Source of the DNA: Halobacteroidaceae bacterium
GTDB taxonomy: Bacteria > Bacillota > Halanaerobiia > B1SED10-174
NCBI GenBank assembly: GCA_003551665.1
Contig: PUNE01000064.1
Span: 1-59,729, forward strand
Direction of reading: 5' to 3'
DNA: 59,729 bases
Shown here piece after piece: positions 34,452 to 43,335 of this stretch. The position numbers and the translations under genes were made by a program. The first letter of the stretch is position 1, and each line of letters begins with the position of its first letter. The notes beneath the pieces are model-generated. The model ran no database searches. It saw nothing but the letters and a program-made list of their open reading frames with translations, and was not told the origin of the DNA.

Positions 34452-34590
34452 AAAAACCCCTCCCGGACGAAAAATTTCTGGAACTGACCTGGAAAACATC
34501 AGCCAGATTAATTCAATTATAAACGCAAAATAGAAAAAAAACTACAGTCTAGGAGGTGTTTTTTCCTGATAAAGGAGAACCTAATGGGAA

Positions 34591-34761
34591 ATGGATACCA
34601 GCCTTCAAAGGAAAAGCAGATTGTTTCAGTTTTTGGACAGGGGGCAGGGTACAATTTTTTCAGGAGAGCTCTCACTAATCAGGAGGGATAATATCCTTTT
34701 ATTACAGAGCTTTGGGGGTATGTATAACTTAATGGACAAAACCGCTTTTTTCATTGTATAA
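34591..34761 (+). CDS. possible 56-aa protein
   Basis: An unrecognised frame encoding 56 residues (MDTSLQRKSRLFQFLDRG..., 'TIFSGELSLIRRDNILLLQS', FGGMYNLMDKTAFFIV). The amino-acid pattern is protein-like. AAAGGAG is 13 bases before this ATG, rather far. The same site is 6 bases from another ATG (34584) that opens a 35-codon frame in a different phase with less protein-like composition. One of the two may be real. Confidence 0.35.
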   Translation: MDTSLQRKSRLFQFLDRGQGTIFSGELSLIRRDNILLLQSFGGMYNLMDKTAFFIV

Positions 34762-34927
34762 GGTTCCTGACATTGTTGAAAAATATAGCAATTGGATAAC
34801 GCAAAAAGGGGTTTTAAAAATTAAACAGCATAACAAAAAAACGTTGTAAAGTGAAAGGAGTTAAAAGGGATTTTCCCCTGAAGATAAAAAAGTTTAAATA
34901 CTTCTACTGAAAACCCCACCTTTCAAG

Positions 34928-35134
34928 GTGAAATTCTGCGTTATGAAACAAAGAAGTATTTTTTTGGACAACTGGACCCGGGAGAAATCAAGAATTCAGG
35001 AGAATGAGGAAAGGCTTTGTCAGGGAGAAGAGAAAAAATTCGAAGGAATTATTAGAATTTGGTACGGTTCTTGCATAATAAAAAGTAAGGATGGCGGGGA
35101 AATTATTTGCAACTTCGATTGCAGTTCCCTTTAA
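34928..35134 (+). CDS. possible small hypothetical protein
   Basis: A 68-residue frame from GTG 34928, or 63 residues from ATG 34943. The C-terminal half (KFEGIIRIWYGSCIIKS, then GGEIICNFDCSS) reads like a small beta-rich domain. It has a weak AAGGTGAA upstream and no recognised family. The remaining spacer 35135-35278 holds only the ribosome binding site of the next gene. Confidence 0.35.
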   Translation: MKFCVMKQRSIFLDNWTREKSRIQENEERLCQGEEKKFEGIIRIWYGSCIIKSKDGGEIICNFDCSSL

Positions 35135-35278
35135 GAATTATTTCAGTTCCACTATAAGATTTAGATAAAAAAGAAAATAAAAAATCCGTTTTCATTTCCC
35201 GCCATCCTTTTTGTTTAATACTCAATACCCGGGAAGAAATTGCAAAATCGAGCCCTGGTTAAAGAATGGAGGGCCGAA

Positions 35279-35968
35279 ATGGAAGAATTACCTCTGCAGA
35301 AGGCTATTAAAGAAATTTCTCCAGAAAAAATGGAAGAGTTAGTTGCAGGAGGGTTTGATTTAAACTGCATGGACGAACATGGCCTTTCTCCTTTGATTTA
35401 CGCAGCAATGAAAAACCAAGATCTCCGGGTATTGAGTATTCTAATAAAAGCTGGGGCAGATGTTAACCGAAAGGGAAGGGGAGGAATTTCTCCCCTTATG
35501 GCTGCAGGAGTCAATAAAAACCCCGAAATTTTGAGAAAACTCCTGGATTCGGGGGCCAGGGTAAATGACAGGGATGAAATGGGGAGGACTCCCCTTATGT
35601 TTGCAGCATGGAACGAAAACCCTGAGGTAGTTAAGGTCCTCCTTGCCAAAGGAGCAAAAATAAATGACTGCGATCAAAGGGAAATTACCCCCTTGATGTT
35701 TGCTGCAATGGGTAATAATAATCCAGAAGTAATAAGGGTTTTTTTGAAAAGTGGAGGTGAAATAAATAGCCGGGATCAGAATGGAATGAATGCCATTTTA
35801 TGGGCTGCCAATAATAATAGCAACCCAGAGGTTTTGGGGTTATTACTGGAAGAAGGTGCTGATCCTTCTGTAAAAGATAATAGTAACAACTCAATCTTTG
35901 ACCACCTGAAAAGAAATGACGGAGTTATCGAAAAAGAAGTTTTCCTGAAGTTGCAGGCCCGGTTTTAG
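35279..35968 (+). CDS. ankyrin-repeat protein, cytoplasmic
   Basis: A 229-residue protein of about six ankyrin repeats, e.g. GLSPLIYAAMKN, 'GRTPLMFAAWNENPEVVKVLL', ITPLMFAAMGNNNPEVIR. There is no signal peptide, so it should stay in the cytoplasm, in contrast to the exported ankyrin protein at 1001-2020. I chose ATG 35279, which has GGAGGG 5 bases upstream; a TTG at 35240 is in frame but lacks such a site. Function: protein binding, partner unknown. No obvious operon. Confidence 0.82.
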   Translation: MEELPLQKAIKEISPEKMEELVAGGFDLNCMDEHGLSPLIYAAMKNQDLRVLSILIKAGADVNRKGRGGISPLMAAGVNKNPEILRKLLDSGARVNDRDEMGRTPLMFAAWNENPEVVKVLLAKGAKINDCDQREITPLMFAAMGNNNPEVIRVFLKSGGEINSRDQNGMNAILWAANNNSNPEVLGLLLEEGADPSVKDNSNNSIFDHLKRNDGVIEKEVFLKLQARF

Positions 35969-36141
35969 GTAGATTCGCTGGCGGAGAAGATTGGTTAAGT
36001 TCATTTTTCGGTGGGGACTCCATCAGTTTTGAGGTGTTGGGCAGAATTTCTGGATTTCTCCGTTCCCACCTATTTTATTGGTCCCGTCCCGGATTTTTGG
36101 TTGGGTGTCCGTAGAAAAATTTAATGAAAAGGGGTGCTGGA

Positions 36142-37035
36142 GTGAAAAAAATCAGAGCCGCAGTCGTTGGGTATGGAAATATTGGAAAATATACTGTTGA
36201 CGCAATTTTGGATGCAAAGGACATGGAACTGGCGGGGGTTGTCCGGCGCAAAAAATCGATTAATGAAAATGAACAATTTCCCTATAAGGTTGTGGAAAAA
36301 ATAACTGAACTCCAGGCTGTTGATGTTGCTTTGCTTGGAGTCCCCACGAGGCTCTGTCCAGAATACTGTAAAGAATTTCTGGCTATGGGAATTAATACAG
36401 TTGATTCTTATGACATTCATAATGTCAGGGATTTAAAGGCCGAACTTGATAGAGTAGGCAAAGAAAATAATTCTGTTGCAGTAATAGGAACTGGTATAGA
36501 CCCCGGCATGGGTTCCCTGGCCAGGGCCCTTTTCAAGTTTATGGCTCCAGGAGGTATAACCCATACCAATTACGGACCGGGCATGAGCATGGGCCATTCG
36601 GTAGCTGTAAAAGCCTTTCCGGGAGTAAGGGATGCCCTGTCCCTGACAATACCCAAGGGGCAGAGCATGCACAAAAGGGTTATTTACGTTGAACTGGAAG
36701 AGGGAGCCGATTTTGAAAAAATCCAGGAACAGGTTAAGAATGATGACTATTTTGTAAATGATGAAACCCACATTTTCCCCGTTGATAATGTGGAAGAAAT
36801 GGTTAATATGGGACACAAAATTAACATTGAACGTGAAGGTGTGTCCAGCCAGGTTCACAACCAGAGGTACGAACTTAAAATTGAGGTTCAAAACCCTGCT
36901 GCAACAGCACAGGTTATGGTTGCTGCCGCCCGGGCCAGTATGCGGGTTGAACCAGGAGCCTATACCATGCTGGAAATTCCTTTAATTAAATTTATTGAAG
37001 GGGATACTGAAGAAAATATTGGCAAGTTGATCTAA
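36142..37035 (+). CDS. ddh: meso-diaminopimelate dehydrogenase
   Basis: A 297-residue NADP-dependent enzyme: Rossmann motif VVGYGNIGKYTVDAI, then GVPTRLCPEYC, the active-site segment GTGIDPGMGSLAR, 'NYGPGMSMGHSVAVKAFPGV' and a C-terminal half that folds over the substrate. It converts L-tetrahydrodipicolinate to meso-diaminopimelate in one step for lysine and peptidoglycan. I chose GTG 36142, with AAGGGG 7 bases upstream, which gives the expected length and an N-terminus MKKIRAAVVG; ATG 36124 has no such site. Single gene with its own terminator. Confidence 0.88.
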   Translation: MKKIRAAVVGYGNIGKYTVDAILDAKDMELAGVVRRKKSINENEQFPYKVVEKITELQAVDVALLGVPTRLCPEYCKEFLAMGINTVDSYDIHNVRDLKAELDRVGKENNSVAVIGTGIDPGMGSLARALFKFMAPGGITHTNYGPGMSMGHSVAVKAFPGVRDALSLTIPKGQSMHKRVIYVELEEGADFEKIQEQVKNDDYFVNDETHIFPVDNVEEMVNMGHKINIEREGVSSQVHNQRYELKIEVQNPAATAQVMVAAARASMRVEPGAYTMLEIPLIKFIEGDTEENIGKLI

Positions 37036-37065
37036 CCAGATGTAATAATCCTGAGAAAGAATTTT

Positions 37066-37098
37066 AGAGCAGGCCAGGTCGGCCTGTTCTTGTTTTTT
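37066..37098 (+). terminator. terminator of ddh
   Basis: GAGCAGGCC-AGGTC-GGCCTGTTC hairpin (one G-T pair) followed by TTGTTTTTT. Confidence 0.88.
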
Positions 37099-37233
37099 CG
37101 AAAAATTTACGAGAAGCAACTGAAAAGTTTTATTACTTTAAAAATTTGCTTATTTAAAAAGGGTTTTTCCAATAAAAATAGAAATTTTTTCTATACTTTA
37201 ATGGAAACTATTCCTGAAAAAGAGGTGAATTTT

Positions 37234-39030
37234 ATGGCTCAAACCTATATAAATGGCGAACACATTTACTTTGCTTTCCTTGCTGGCACCAAGGAAGTAA
37301 CAAAATCCCGGGAATTTTTGAACAGGATAAATGTATTCCCGGTGTTTGACAGTGATACCGGAAATAACCTGGCCCATACATTTAACTATATGGTGGATTC
37401 GGTAAAACCCAATAAGTTGCTTGGTGATACTCTCAGCTCACTGGCCGACGCTTCCCTGAGTGGAGCCAGGGGGAATTCTGGAATTATTATGGCCCAGTTT
37501 GTTAACGGACTGGCTCGGGAAATAGGAGAAGTTAAGCAACTTTCTACACGGGAGTTTGCCCAGAAAATTTCCCAAGCAGTGCCCTATGCTTATGAGGCTG
37601 TTTCCCGCCCGGTAGAGGGAACTGTTTTAACCGTAATGCGGGAATGGGCGGAGGCTTTAAAAAAGGCTGGAGAAGAAACAGAGGATATCTTTAAAATGTT
37701 TCTAAGTTCCCTGGGAGATGCCCGCCAGGCTCTCCAGGAAACCCCGAATAAACTGAAGGTATTGAAAGATGCCCTTGTTGTTGACGCTGGTGCCCAGGGG
37801 TTTGTTTTTTTCCTGGAGGGGATAGCCCGCCTTGTTGAAACTGGTAATATAAAAGAACTGGCCAGGCAAAAAGGTGGTGAAGTGGTAATTGAGGAATCCC
37901 TTGATGAAGTAAGGGGAGAGATTAATTTCCGGTATTGTTCAGAAGCTTTACTAAAAGGAAACAAACTGGATCATGCCGAATTACGTAATAACCTGGAACC
38001 TTTTGGAGACTCATTAATTATTGCAGGCACAGAAGAAAAAGTAAAAATCCATCTGCATACCAACAAACCAGATGAGTTTTTCTTTTACCTGATGAGGTAC
38101 GGGAAAATTCTGCAGCAAAAAGTTGATGATATGCAGAGGCAGTACCAGGTTGTTCATGAAAGAAAAAATGACATTGCCCTGGTTACCGATTCCATTGCAG
38201 ACCTTCCCCTGGAAATGATTGATAAATACCAGATCCACCTCGTCCCCATTAACCTTGAAATTGAGGGATCTACCTTTCTTGATAAAATTTCTATAAAACC
38301 AGACCAGATTTATTCAATCCTAGATACCGTCGCGGAATATCCAACTTCTTCTCAGCCTCCACTAAAAACTGTTGAAAAATTACTATCCTTCCTCTGTGAA
38401 CACTATAAATCGGTTATTATGATTTCCGTATCCAAAGAACTCAGTGGAACCTGGAATGTTTTTTCCCAGGCTGCTAAAGCCTTCCAGGAAAAAGGGAAGA
38501 ATATTTCTGTAATTAACTCCCGTCTGAACTCAGGAGCCCAGGGTTTGCTCGTTCAGAAGGCGGCAATGCTGATAGAGGAGGGAATGGAACACGGAGAAAT
38601 TGTAAAAAAACTCGAGGAAAGAATTCCCGACACCAGAATCTTTGTGAGCGTTGCAACATTTAAATATATGGTGCGGGGAGGGCGACTCAGCCCCATGAAA
38701 GGACTTCTGGGGAAAGTTCTGAACCTTAAACCAATTGTTTCTTTGGATGAAGAAGGAAGGGGTATTTCCTTTGCCAAGGCCTTCACCCGCCGTTCCAATA
38801 CTAAAAAAATCAGGAGCATTGTAAAAGAAATTCAGGAAAATAATCCTGTTGAGAGTTATTGCATTGTCCACGCAGGAGCAAAAGAAAAAGCTCTTTCCTA
38901 TAAGGATATTTTCACCAGGGTTCTGGGTAAAGAACCGGAATATATTGCAGAGATATCTCCAATTGTGGCTTTAAGTGCCGGAATTGGAGCAGTTGCAATT
39001 TCCTTGATGAGCTCTGGGGAAAAATCCTGA
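37234..39030 (+). CDS. DhaL (DAK2)-DegV fusion protein
   Basis: A 598-residue cytoplasmic protein. Residues about 5-200 are a DhaL/DAK2 kinase-like domain: INVFPVFDSDTGNNLAHTF, 'SLSGARGNSGIIMAQFVNG', and VVDAGAQGFVFFLEG. Residues about 310-598 are a DegV/FakB fatty-acid-binding domain: DIALVTDSIADLPLEM, 'TSSQPPLKTVEKLLSFL', ISVSKELSGTWN. In Staphylococcus these are separate proteins FakA and FakB that phosphorylate exogenous fatty acids for phospholipid synthesis. The fusion probably does both in one chain. I chose ATG 37234, with AAAGAGGTG upstream; longer starts overlap the ddh terminator. Confidence 0.88.
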   Translation: MAQTYINGEHIYFAFLAGTKEVTKSREFLNRINVFPVFDSDTGNNLAHTFNYMVDSVKPNKLLGDTLSSLADASLSGARGNSGIIMAQFVNGLAREIGEVKQLSTREFAQKISQAVPYAYEAVSRPVEGTVLTVMREWAEALKKAGEETEDIFKMFLSSLGDARQALQETPNKLKVLKDALVVDAGAQGFVFFLEGIARLVETGNIKELARQKGGEVVIEESLDEVRGEINFRYCSEALLKGNKLDHAELRNNLEPFGDSLIIAGTEEKVKIHLHTNKPDEFFFYLMRYGKILQQKVDDMQRQYQVVHERKNDIALVTDSIADLPLEMIDKYQIHLVPINLEIEGSTFLDKISIKPDQIYSILDTVAEYPTSSQPPLKTVEKLLSFLCEHYKSVIMISVSKELSGTWNVFSQAAKAFQEKGKNISVINSRLNSGAQGLLVQKAAMLIEEGMEHGEIVKKLEERIPDTRIFVSVATFKYMVRGGRLSPMKGLLGKVLNLKPIVSLDEEGRGISFAKAFTRRSNTKKIRSIVKEIQENNPVESYCIVHAGAKEKALSYKDIFTRVLGKEPEYIAEISPIVALSAGIGAVAISLMSSGEKS

Positions 39031-39214
39031 AATAGGAGAAAAAATCCTGGATTTGGTTTTTGGGTTTTAAGGTTTTAAATATTGTCCGGGTTTACCTTCT
39101 TGCGGATGGGGTTTTGGGAAAATAGATTCTGCTTACTTTTTCTTTCCTCTTCCCGTTCAAAGAGATAGTTTTTGCGGAAAAAGGGAACGGGTAAACGAGA
39201 GGGGGTGCTGGTCC

Positions 39215-39574
39215 GTGAGAAAAATCCTTGCTTTAATCAAAGGGTTTAGTGCCTCAATTGTAATACTCATGATTCTGTTTGCTTCCCTGATGGTAGGAGC
39301 AGGGGCAGGGGTCTATTTTTCCTATCTGCTGGGGACCACTACTCCAGAAGAAATAGATATTGCCGATCTCCCCAGGGCCTGGTACAGGGTCCAGGAAGGG
39401 GATACTCTTGAGGGTATTGCTACCAAGTTCATGCCCCGGGGCTATAATGTCCAGAAATTCAAACAGCACTTAATAGAGTTAAACGGCCTGGAACCGGGAA
39501 AAATTGAATACGACAAGTTGATTATTGTTTACGATGGAAGAGGCGTTCAGACCAGCCGATGGGGGATGAGGTAG
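39215..39574 (+). CDS. membrane-anchored LysM-domain protein
   Basis: A 119-residue protein with one N-terminal membrane helix (about 14-40) and an extracytoplasmic LysM-like domain beginning WYRVQEGDTLEGIATKF and continuing to 'LNGLEPGKIEYDKLIIV'. LysM binds peptidoglycan. GTG start with GAGGGGG upstream. Its stop is 24 bases before a DUF1295 membrane gene, so cotranscription is likely. Confidence 0.8.
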   Translation: MRKILALIKGFSASIVILMILFASLMVGAGAGVYFSYLLGTTTPEEIDIADLPRAWYRVQEGDTLEGIATKFMPRGYNVQKFKQHLIELNGLEPGKIEYDKLIIVYDGRGVQTSRWGMR

Positions 39575-39598
39575 AGCTATAAGGAAGGAGTTGTTAGC

Positions 39599-40375
39599 GT
39601 GGACGACCTTTTGTTTCTGGCAGTAGCAACAGTTTTTCTTTATTTTTTTGCCTTTTTTTTGGTAGCCCAGGTAATAAAAAATAATTCAATTGTAGATATT
39701 GGCTGGGGCTTCGGTTTTATATTAATCACCCTTATTACTCTTGCTGGTGGGGGAAATTTCACAGCCCGCAGCCTTGTACTGGCTATCCTGATTATGGCCT
39801 GGGGAGGCAGGTTGACCTACCATCTTTTCAAGAGAAACTGGGGGAAACCAGAGGATTTTCGGTACGCTAAATGGCGTAAAGAATGGGGAAAAGGGTTGGT
39901 ACCCCGTTCTTTCTTCCAGATCTTTATGCTACAGGGAGTAATGATGCTAATTATCGGCTATCCAATTATCCTGGTAAACGCTGCAGAGAAAACGGGACTG
40001 GGTTTTCTGGAAGTCCTGGGAATTTTAATCTGGGGTGTTGGTTTCTTTTTTGAAGCAGTAGGGGATAGGCAACTGGCAGAATTTAAAAAGGATCCGGAAA
40101 ACAGGGGGAAAATCATTCAGTCAGGGCTCTGGAAATACACACGCCACCCCAACTATTTTGGCGAAGTTACCATGTGGTGGGGTGTTTTCCTTATTGCTCT
40201 TCCTGTTCCCCTGGGTTGGACGGGGATAATCAGTCCCCTGACTATTACTTTCTTAATGTTATTCGTTTCGGGTGTTCCCATGCTGGAAAAAAAATATGCT
40301 GATAATGAGGAATTCCAGGAGTATGCTTTTAGAACCAGCAAATTTTTCCCCTGGTTTCCCAGAAGAAAAAAATGA
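39599..40375 (+). CDS. DUF1295 family membrane protein
   Basis: A 258-residue integral membrane protein with six or seven helices. The C-terminal part matches DUF1295/isoprenylcysteine methyltransferase-type proteins: [20 protein letters not shown], '[19 protein letters not shown]' and a final [18 protein letters not shown]. The RHPNYFGE motif binds S-adenosylmethionine or NADPH in relatives. These are annotated as steroid-reductase or fatty-acid-modifying enzymes without firm proof. GTG start with AAGGAG upstream; followed 15 bases later by DUF2177, a common pairing. Confidence 0.85.
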   Translation: MDDLLFLAVATVFLYFFAFFLVAQVIKNNSIVDIGWGFGFILITLITLAGGGNFTARSLVLAILIMAWGGRLTYHLFKRNWGKPEDFRYAKWRKEWGKGLVPRSFFQIFMLQGVMMLIIGYPIILVNAAEKTGLGFLEVLGILIWGVGFFFEAVGDRQLAEFKKDPENRGKIIQSGLWKYTRHPNYFGEVTMWWGVFLIALPVPLGWTGIISPLTITFLMLFVSGVPMLEKKYADNEEFQEYAFRTSKFFPWFPRRKK

Positions 40376-40390
40376 TAAGGGGGGATTTTT

Positions 40391-40792
40391 ATGATTGGAT
40401 TCCTTAAACTGTATGCCATGACTTTTGCAGTTTTTCTTGTTATTGACCTGATCTGGCTGGGGCTTGTAGCAAGGAGTTTTTACCAGGAACAACTGGGATT
40501 TATTATGAAGGCAAATGTTAACTGGGTTGCTGCAATTATTTTTTATCTTATATTCATTGCCGGGTTAATTTTCTTTGTTCTGAACCCTGCTCTGGATAAG
40601 GGTTCCTGGGTCTTTGCCCTCCTGGCAGGAGCTTTTTTTGGGTTTGTTACTTATTCAACCTATGATTTGACCAATCTTGCTACCTTGAAAGACTGGCCAC
40701 TTACTGTAACGATTGTGGATATTGTCTGGGGCACATTTTTGGGGGCTTCAGTTTCTCTGATTGGGTTTTTTCTGGGGAAAAACTTTTTATGA
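40391..40792 (+). CDS. DUF2177 family membrane protein
   Basis: A 133-residue protein of four membrane helices with DUF2177 hallmarks: FLVIDLIWLGLVARSFY near the N-terminus, 'GAFFGFVTYSTYDLTNLATL' and IVDIVWGTFLG. The biochemical function is unknown; it often co-occurs with DUF1295 and lipid-modifying genes, as here. AAGGGGGG lies upstream of the ATG. A strong terminator follows. Confidence 0.88.
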   Translation: MIGFLKLYAMTFAVFLVIDLIWLGLVARSFYQEQLGFIMKANVNWVAAIIFYLIFIAGLIFFVLNPALDKGSWVFALLAGAFFGFVTYSTYDLTNLATLKDWPLTVTIVDIVWGTFLGASVSLIGFFLGKNFL

Positions 40793-40815
40793 ACCTTTGG
40801 CAAGGTGTTTTAAGA

Positions 40816-40848
40816 GGAGAAGTGGGTTTGCCCGCTTCTCCTTTTTTA
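40816..40848 (+). terminator. terminator after the DUF1295/DUF2177 operon
   Basis: GGAGAAGTGGG / CCCGCTTCTCC 11-bp stem (one G-T) with a 4-base loop followed by six T. Confidence 0.92.
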
Positions 40849-40942
40849 TGGTTGAAAAGCTCAGAATTCATTAAACCGGGAAAGGTTTTTATTTATTGAA
40901 GTGGAAATACATAGTTACATTAAAAAAGGAAAGGGGATCGGG

Positions 40943-42511
40943 ATGGGGAAAAAAATTTTTCTGATTATTATAGGTGGGTTGTTGTTATTCTCAGGAGGTT
41001 TAATGGCTCAGGATGTTGATGGGAGTCAGGACCATCCCCTGATTTCCCGTCTTCCGGAATCGCGGATTGTTTTTTACGAACAGGTTTTTTACAACGAGTA
41101 CGTGATTGCACTTGGTGATTGGGACCGCAATGCAGAAAAATTTGAAGAGGATTTAGTTATTGGAGGAAAGGGAACAAGAATAGTTTACTTCATTCCCGAA
41201 ACCTATGCTCCCAGAGGTATGTACCTTGAGTACAAGGCCGCTCTGGAAGATGCCGGATTTGAAATCTTGTTTTCTGCCGATGATCTCCCCGGTGGCTTTG
41301 GAAGGGGAATTACCTCCACCGCCAGTTTTATAGGGGGGCTCAGTTCCACAAGAAGGGGAGACCTTGTCCACCACATCAACGGAACCAGTGATCCCCACTA
41401 TATTGCAGCAAAAAAGGATATAAACGGAGAAGAGGTTTACGTTGGAGTACTTGCGGGAGGAGGCAGTATTCACAGGTCAACCCCCGTAGTTGTCCTGACG
41501 GTGGTAGAAGCAGAAGAATTCAGGGGTGAGCTGATCGAAATCGATATGGAATGGGAAAGAGGTATTCCTGAAAGACTGGAAATAGAACGAGATGACCCGG
41601 ATGGTAGCAGGGACCACCCCCTTATTTCCCGTTTCCCTGCGGCCAAGATCAGTTTTTTCACGGAACTGGAGTACGATGAATATGTTCTGGGGCTTGGTCC
41701 CTGGGACCATGGAGAAGAAGAGTTTGCAGAAAGCAAGGATCTCGAGGGTAGAGTTACCAGGATTTTATATGAGATACCCACTGACAGGACTGCTCTGGAA
41801 ATTTTCAGAAATTATGAAGCAGCACTGGAACGGGGTGGATTTGAAATTTTATTCTCCGGTGCTGGGCCGGAGGAACTGGGCAGGTATGGGGAAGCCATGT
41901 ATAAGAGCAGGTACTTTGCTTCCGGAGTTGCCGCCGGTCACAGGAGAGGGGATATTGGTTACCATCTCGCTGGAGCTACAGATCAGCATTACATCGCTGC
42001 AAAAACCTCCCTTCGGGGGCAGGATGTTTATGTAGGTGTTTTTGTGGGAGGGGGCAGTATCCACACACCCAATCCAATTGCTCTGGTCAATGTGGTAGAG
42101 GTAGATGTAATTGACCTGGACCTTCTTTCTGCAGGGGAATTAATGGAGCAAATCAGGGCGACGGGTAAGGCTCTGGTTTACGGAATATATTTTGATACAG
42201 GAAGTTATGAAATCAAGCCAGAATCAGAGCCCATGCTGGAAGAAATAGCCGAACTGCTGTCTGAGAATCCTGAAATGCACCTTTATGTAGTGGGGCATAC
42301 CGATGACCAGGGCTCTTTTGATTACAATATGACCCTTTCCCGAAACCGGGCCCAGGCGGTTGTGGACCGGCTGGTAAACAATTATGGGGCTGACAGGGGT
42401 AGGTTGCAGCCAGTTGGTGTTGGCCCTGCCGCTCCCGAGTCAACAAATGAAACTGCCCAGGGGCGTGCCACCAACCGGAGAGTTGAACTGGTCAAAAAAC
42501 TAATGGATTAA
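40943..42511 (+). CDS. OmpA-family protein with tandem DUF4892-like domains
   Basis: A 522-residue exported protein with a signal peptide (residues 1-21). Two copies of a roughly 190-residue domain follow, each opening with D(G)S-x-DHPLISR-(L/F)P and containing YNEYV/YDEYV, 'ALEDAGFEILFSA' or 'ALERGGFEILFSG', HYIAAK and VGV(L/F)(A/V)GGGSIH. They resemble DUF4892. The last 120 residues are an OmpA peptidoglycan-binding domain (IYFDTGSYEIKPES, 'VVGHTDDQGS', 'LSRNRAQAVVDRL', RATNRRVEL). It should link the outer membrane or periplasm to the cell wall. I chose ATG 40943, just before the signal peptide. Monocistronic. Confidence 0.88.
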   Translation: MGKKIFLIIIGGLLLFSGGLMAQDVDGSQDHPLISRLPESRIVFYEQVFYNEYVIALGDWDRNAEKFEEDLVIGGKGTRIVYFIPETYAPRGMYLEYKAALEDAGFEILFSADDLPGGFGRGITSTASFIGGLSSTRRGDLVHHINGTSDPHYIAAKKDINGEEVYVGVLAGGGSIHRSTPVVVLTVVEAEEFRGELIEIDMEWERGIPERLEIERDDPDGSRDHPLISRFPAAKISFFTELEYDEYVLGLGPWDHGEEEFAESKDLEGRVTRILYEIPTDRTALEIFRNYEAALERGGFEILFSGAGPEELGRYGEAMYKSRYFASGVAAGHRRGDIGYHLAGATDQHYIAAKTSLRGQDVYVGVFVGGGSIHTPNPIALVNVVEVDVIDLDLLSAGELMEQIRATGKALVYGIYFDTGSYEIKPESEPMLEEIAELLSENPEMHLYVVGHTDDQGSFDYNMTLSRNRAQAVVDRLVNNYGADRGRLQPVGVGPAAPESTNETAQGRATNRRVELVKKLMD

Positions 42512-42605
42512 TCGAAACAGTTGGGCTTTTTCTGAGGAAAGGTGTTCTGGTTGAAAAACCGCTGTAAATGATTTAGGAAAAAGGAAATCCAGGCAGGGGG
42601 TGGGC

Positions 42606-43061
42606 ATGGTGAAAATTGGATTTAAGAAGGAAGAATTTTTACGATTGCTTGATATGGTCAATATCGCCGATTGGGTTATTCATTCTTTTACAACTGGAGA
42701 GGGTAAGGATACAAAGGAGTACAGGGAATTGCAGGCTAAAATTTTTTCCTACGCCCAGGAATATGGGTTGGATGACCTGGTGGAACAGTTTGGGGAAAGC
42801 TATGAACCCAGCAGAAAATTCGAGGATGATAGCCCTGCGTTTGACTTCATTGAAGAATATGAAGAAGAGGTTTTCTGGGATGAACTTATCGACAGGTTGA
42901 CCCAGCGAGATATGGGGGAAATATATGGGGAAGAATGGCTTGACGAAATCCTGGAAAACGAGGATTTGTTCAGGGAATATCAGCAAAAACTCCTGGAATA
43001 TGAAGAAGAGTTTGAAAAATACGGTGTGGATAGACTGAAGCTCTTAGACGGAGAAAATTAG
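42606..43061 (+). CDS. acidic hypothetical protein
   Basis: A 151-residue soluble protein with a high content of Glu and Asp in the C-terminal half (e.g. EEYEEEVFWDELIDRL, 'ILENEDLFREYQQKLLEYEEE'), probably largely helical. I do not recognise the family. GGGGGTG lies 4-5 bases before ATG 42606; GTG 42600 and GTG 42609 are alternatives. It follows the OmpA gene by 94 bases and has its own terminator. Confidence 0.7.
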   Translation: MVKIGFKKEEFLRLLDMVNIADWVIHSFTTGEGKDTKEYRELQAKIFSYAQEYGLDDLVEQFGESYEPSRKFEDDSPAFDFIEEYEEEVFWDELIDRLTQRDMGEIYGEEWLDEILENEDLFREYQQKLLEYEEEFEKYGVDRLKLLDGEN

Positions 43062-43125
43062 ATTGCGAAAAATAAAAAAACCTTTAACAAGGGTGTGAAA
43101 AAAGCGAAATTGGGTTTGGAGACAG

Positions 43126-43162
43126 AAATATCACCCCCCGGGAGTGATATTTCTGTTTTTTC
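43126..43162 (+). terminator. terminator after the acidic hypothetical gene
   Basis: ATATCAC / GTGATAT arms around a C/G-rich top (CCCCCCGGGA), followed by TTCTGTTTTTT. Confidence 0.8.
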
Positions 43163-43270
43163 GCCCCAAACATCCCTGGGAGTTAAGGGGTTTTAGGAAA
43201 AAATTCAGGCTGGGGTTCCCCGGGAAAATTGAACTGAAGAGGGACTACTGATGCTATTGGAATTCATTAT

Positions 43271-43328
43271 GGATTTTAACAATGATCAGTTTGGCATGAT
43301 AGGTCTAAATAGTATTATACGAGGGAGG
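43271..43328 (+). repeat. 58-bp duplicated upstream element, copy 2
   Basis: Matches 7055-7112 at 54 of 58 positions without gaps. It includes TTGGCA, a 16-base spacer and TATTAT, then ACGAGGGAGG and, after 7 bases, the ATG of the SRPBCC gene, the same geometry as in copy 1. The ATGATCAGT / ATGATAGGT direct repeats are kept. Confidence 0.7.
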
Positions 43329-43335
43329 AATTTAA

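Noticed and set aside
43291-43313. TTGGCA-16-TATTAT in the duplicated element as a sigma-A promoter
   Set aside because: The transcription start would fall within the ribosome binding site GAGGGAGG, leaving almost no leader; listed as an element rather than as a firm promoter.
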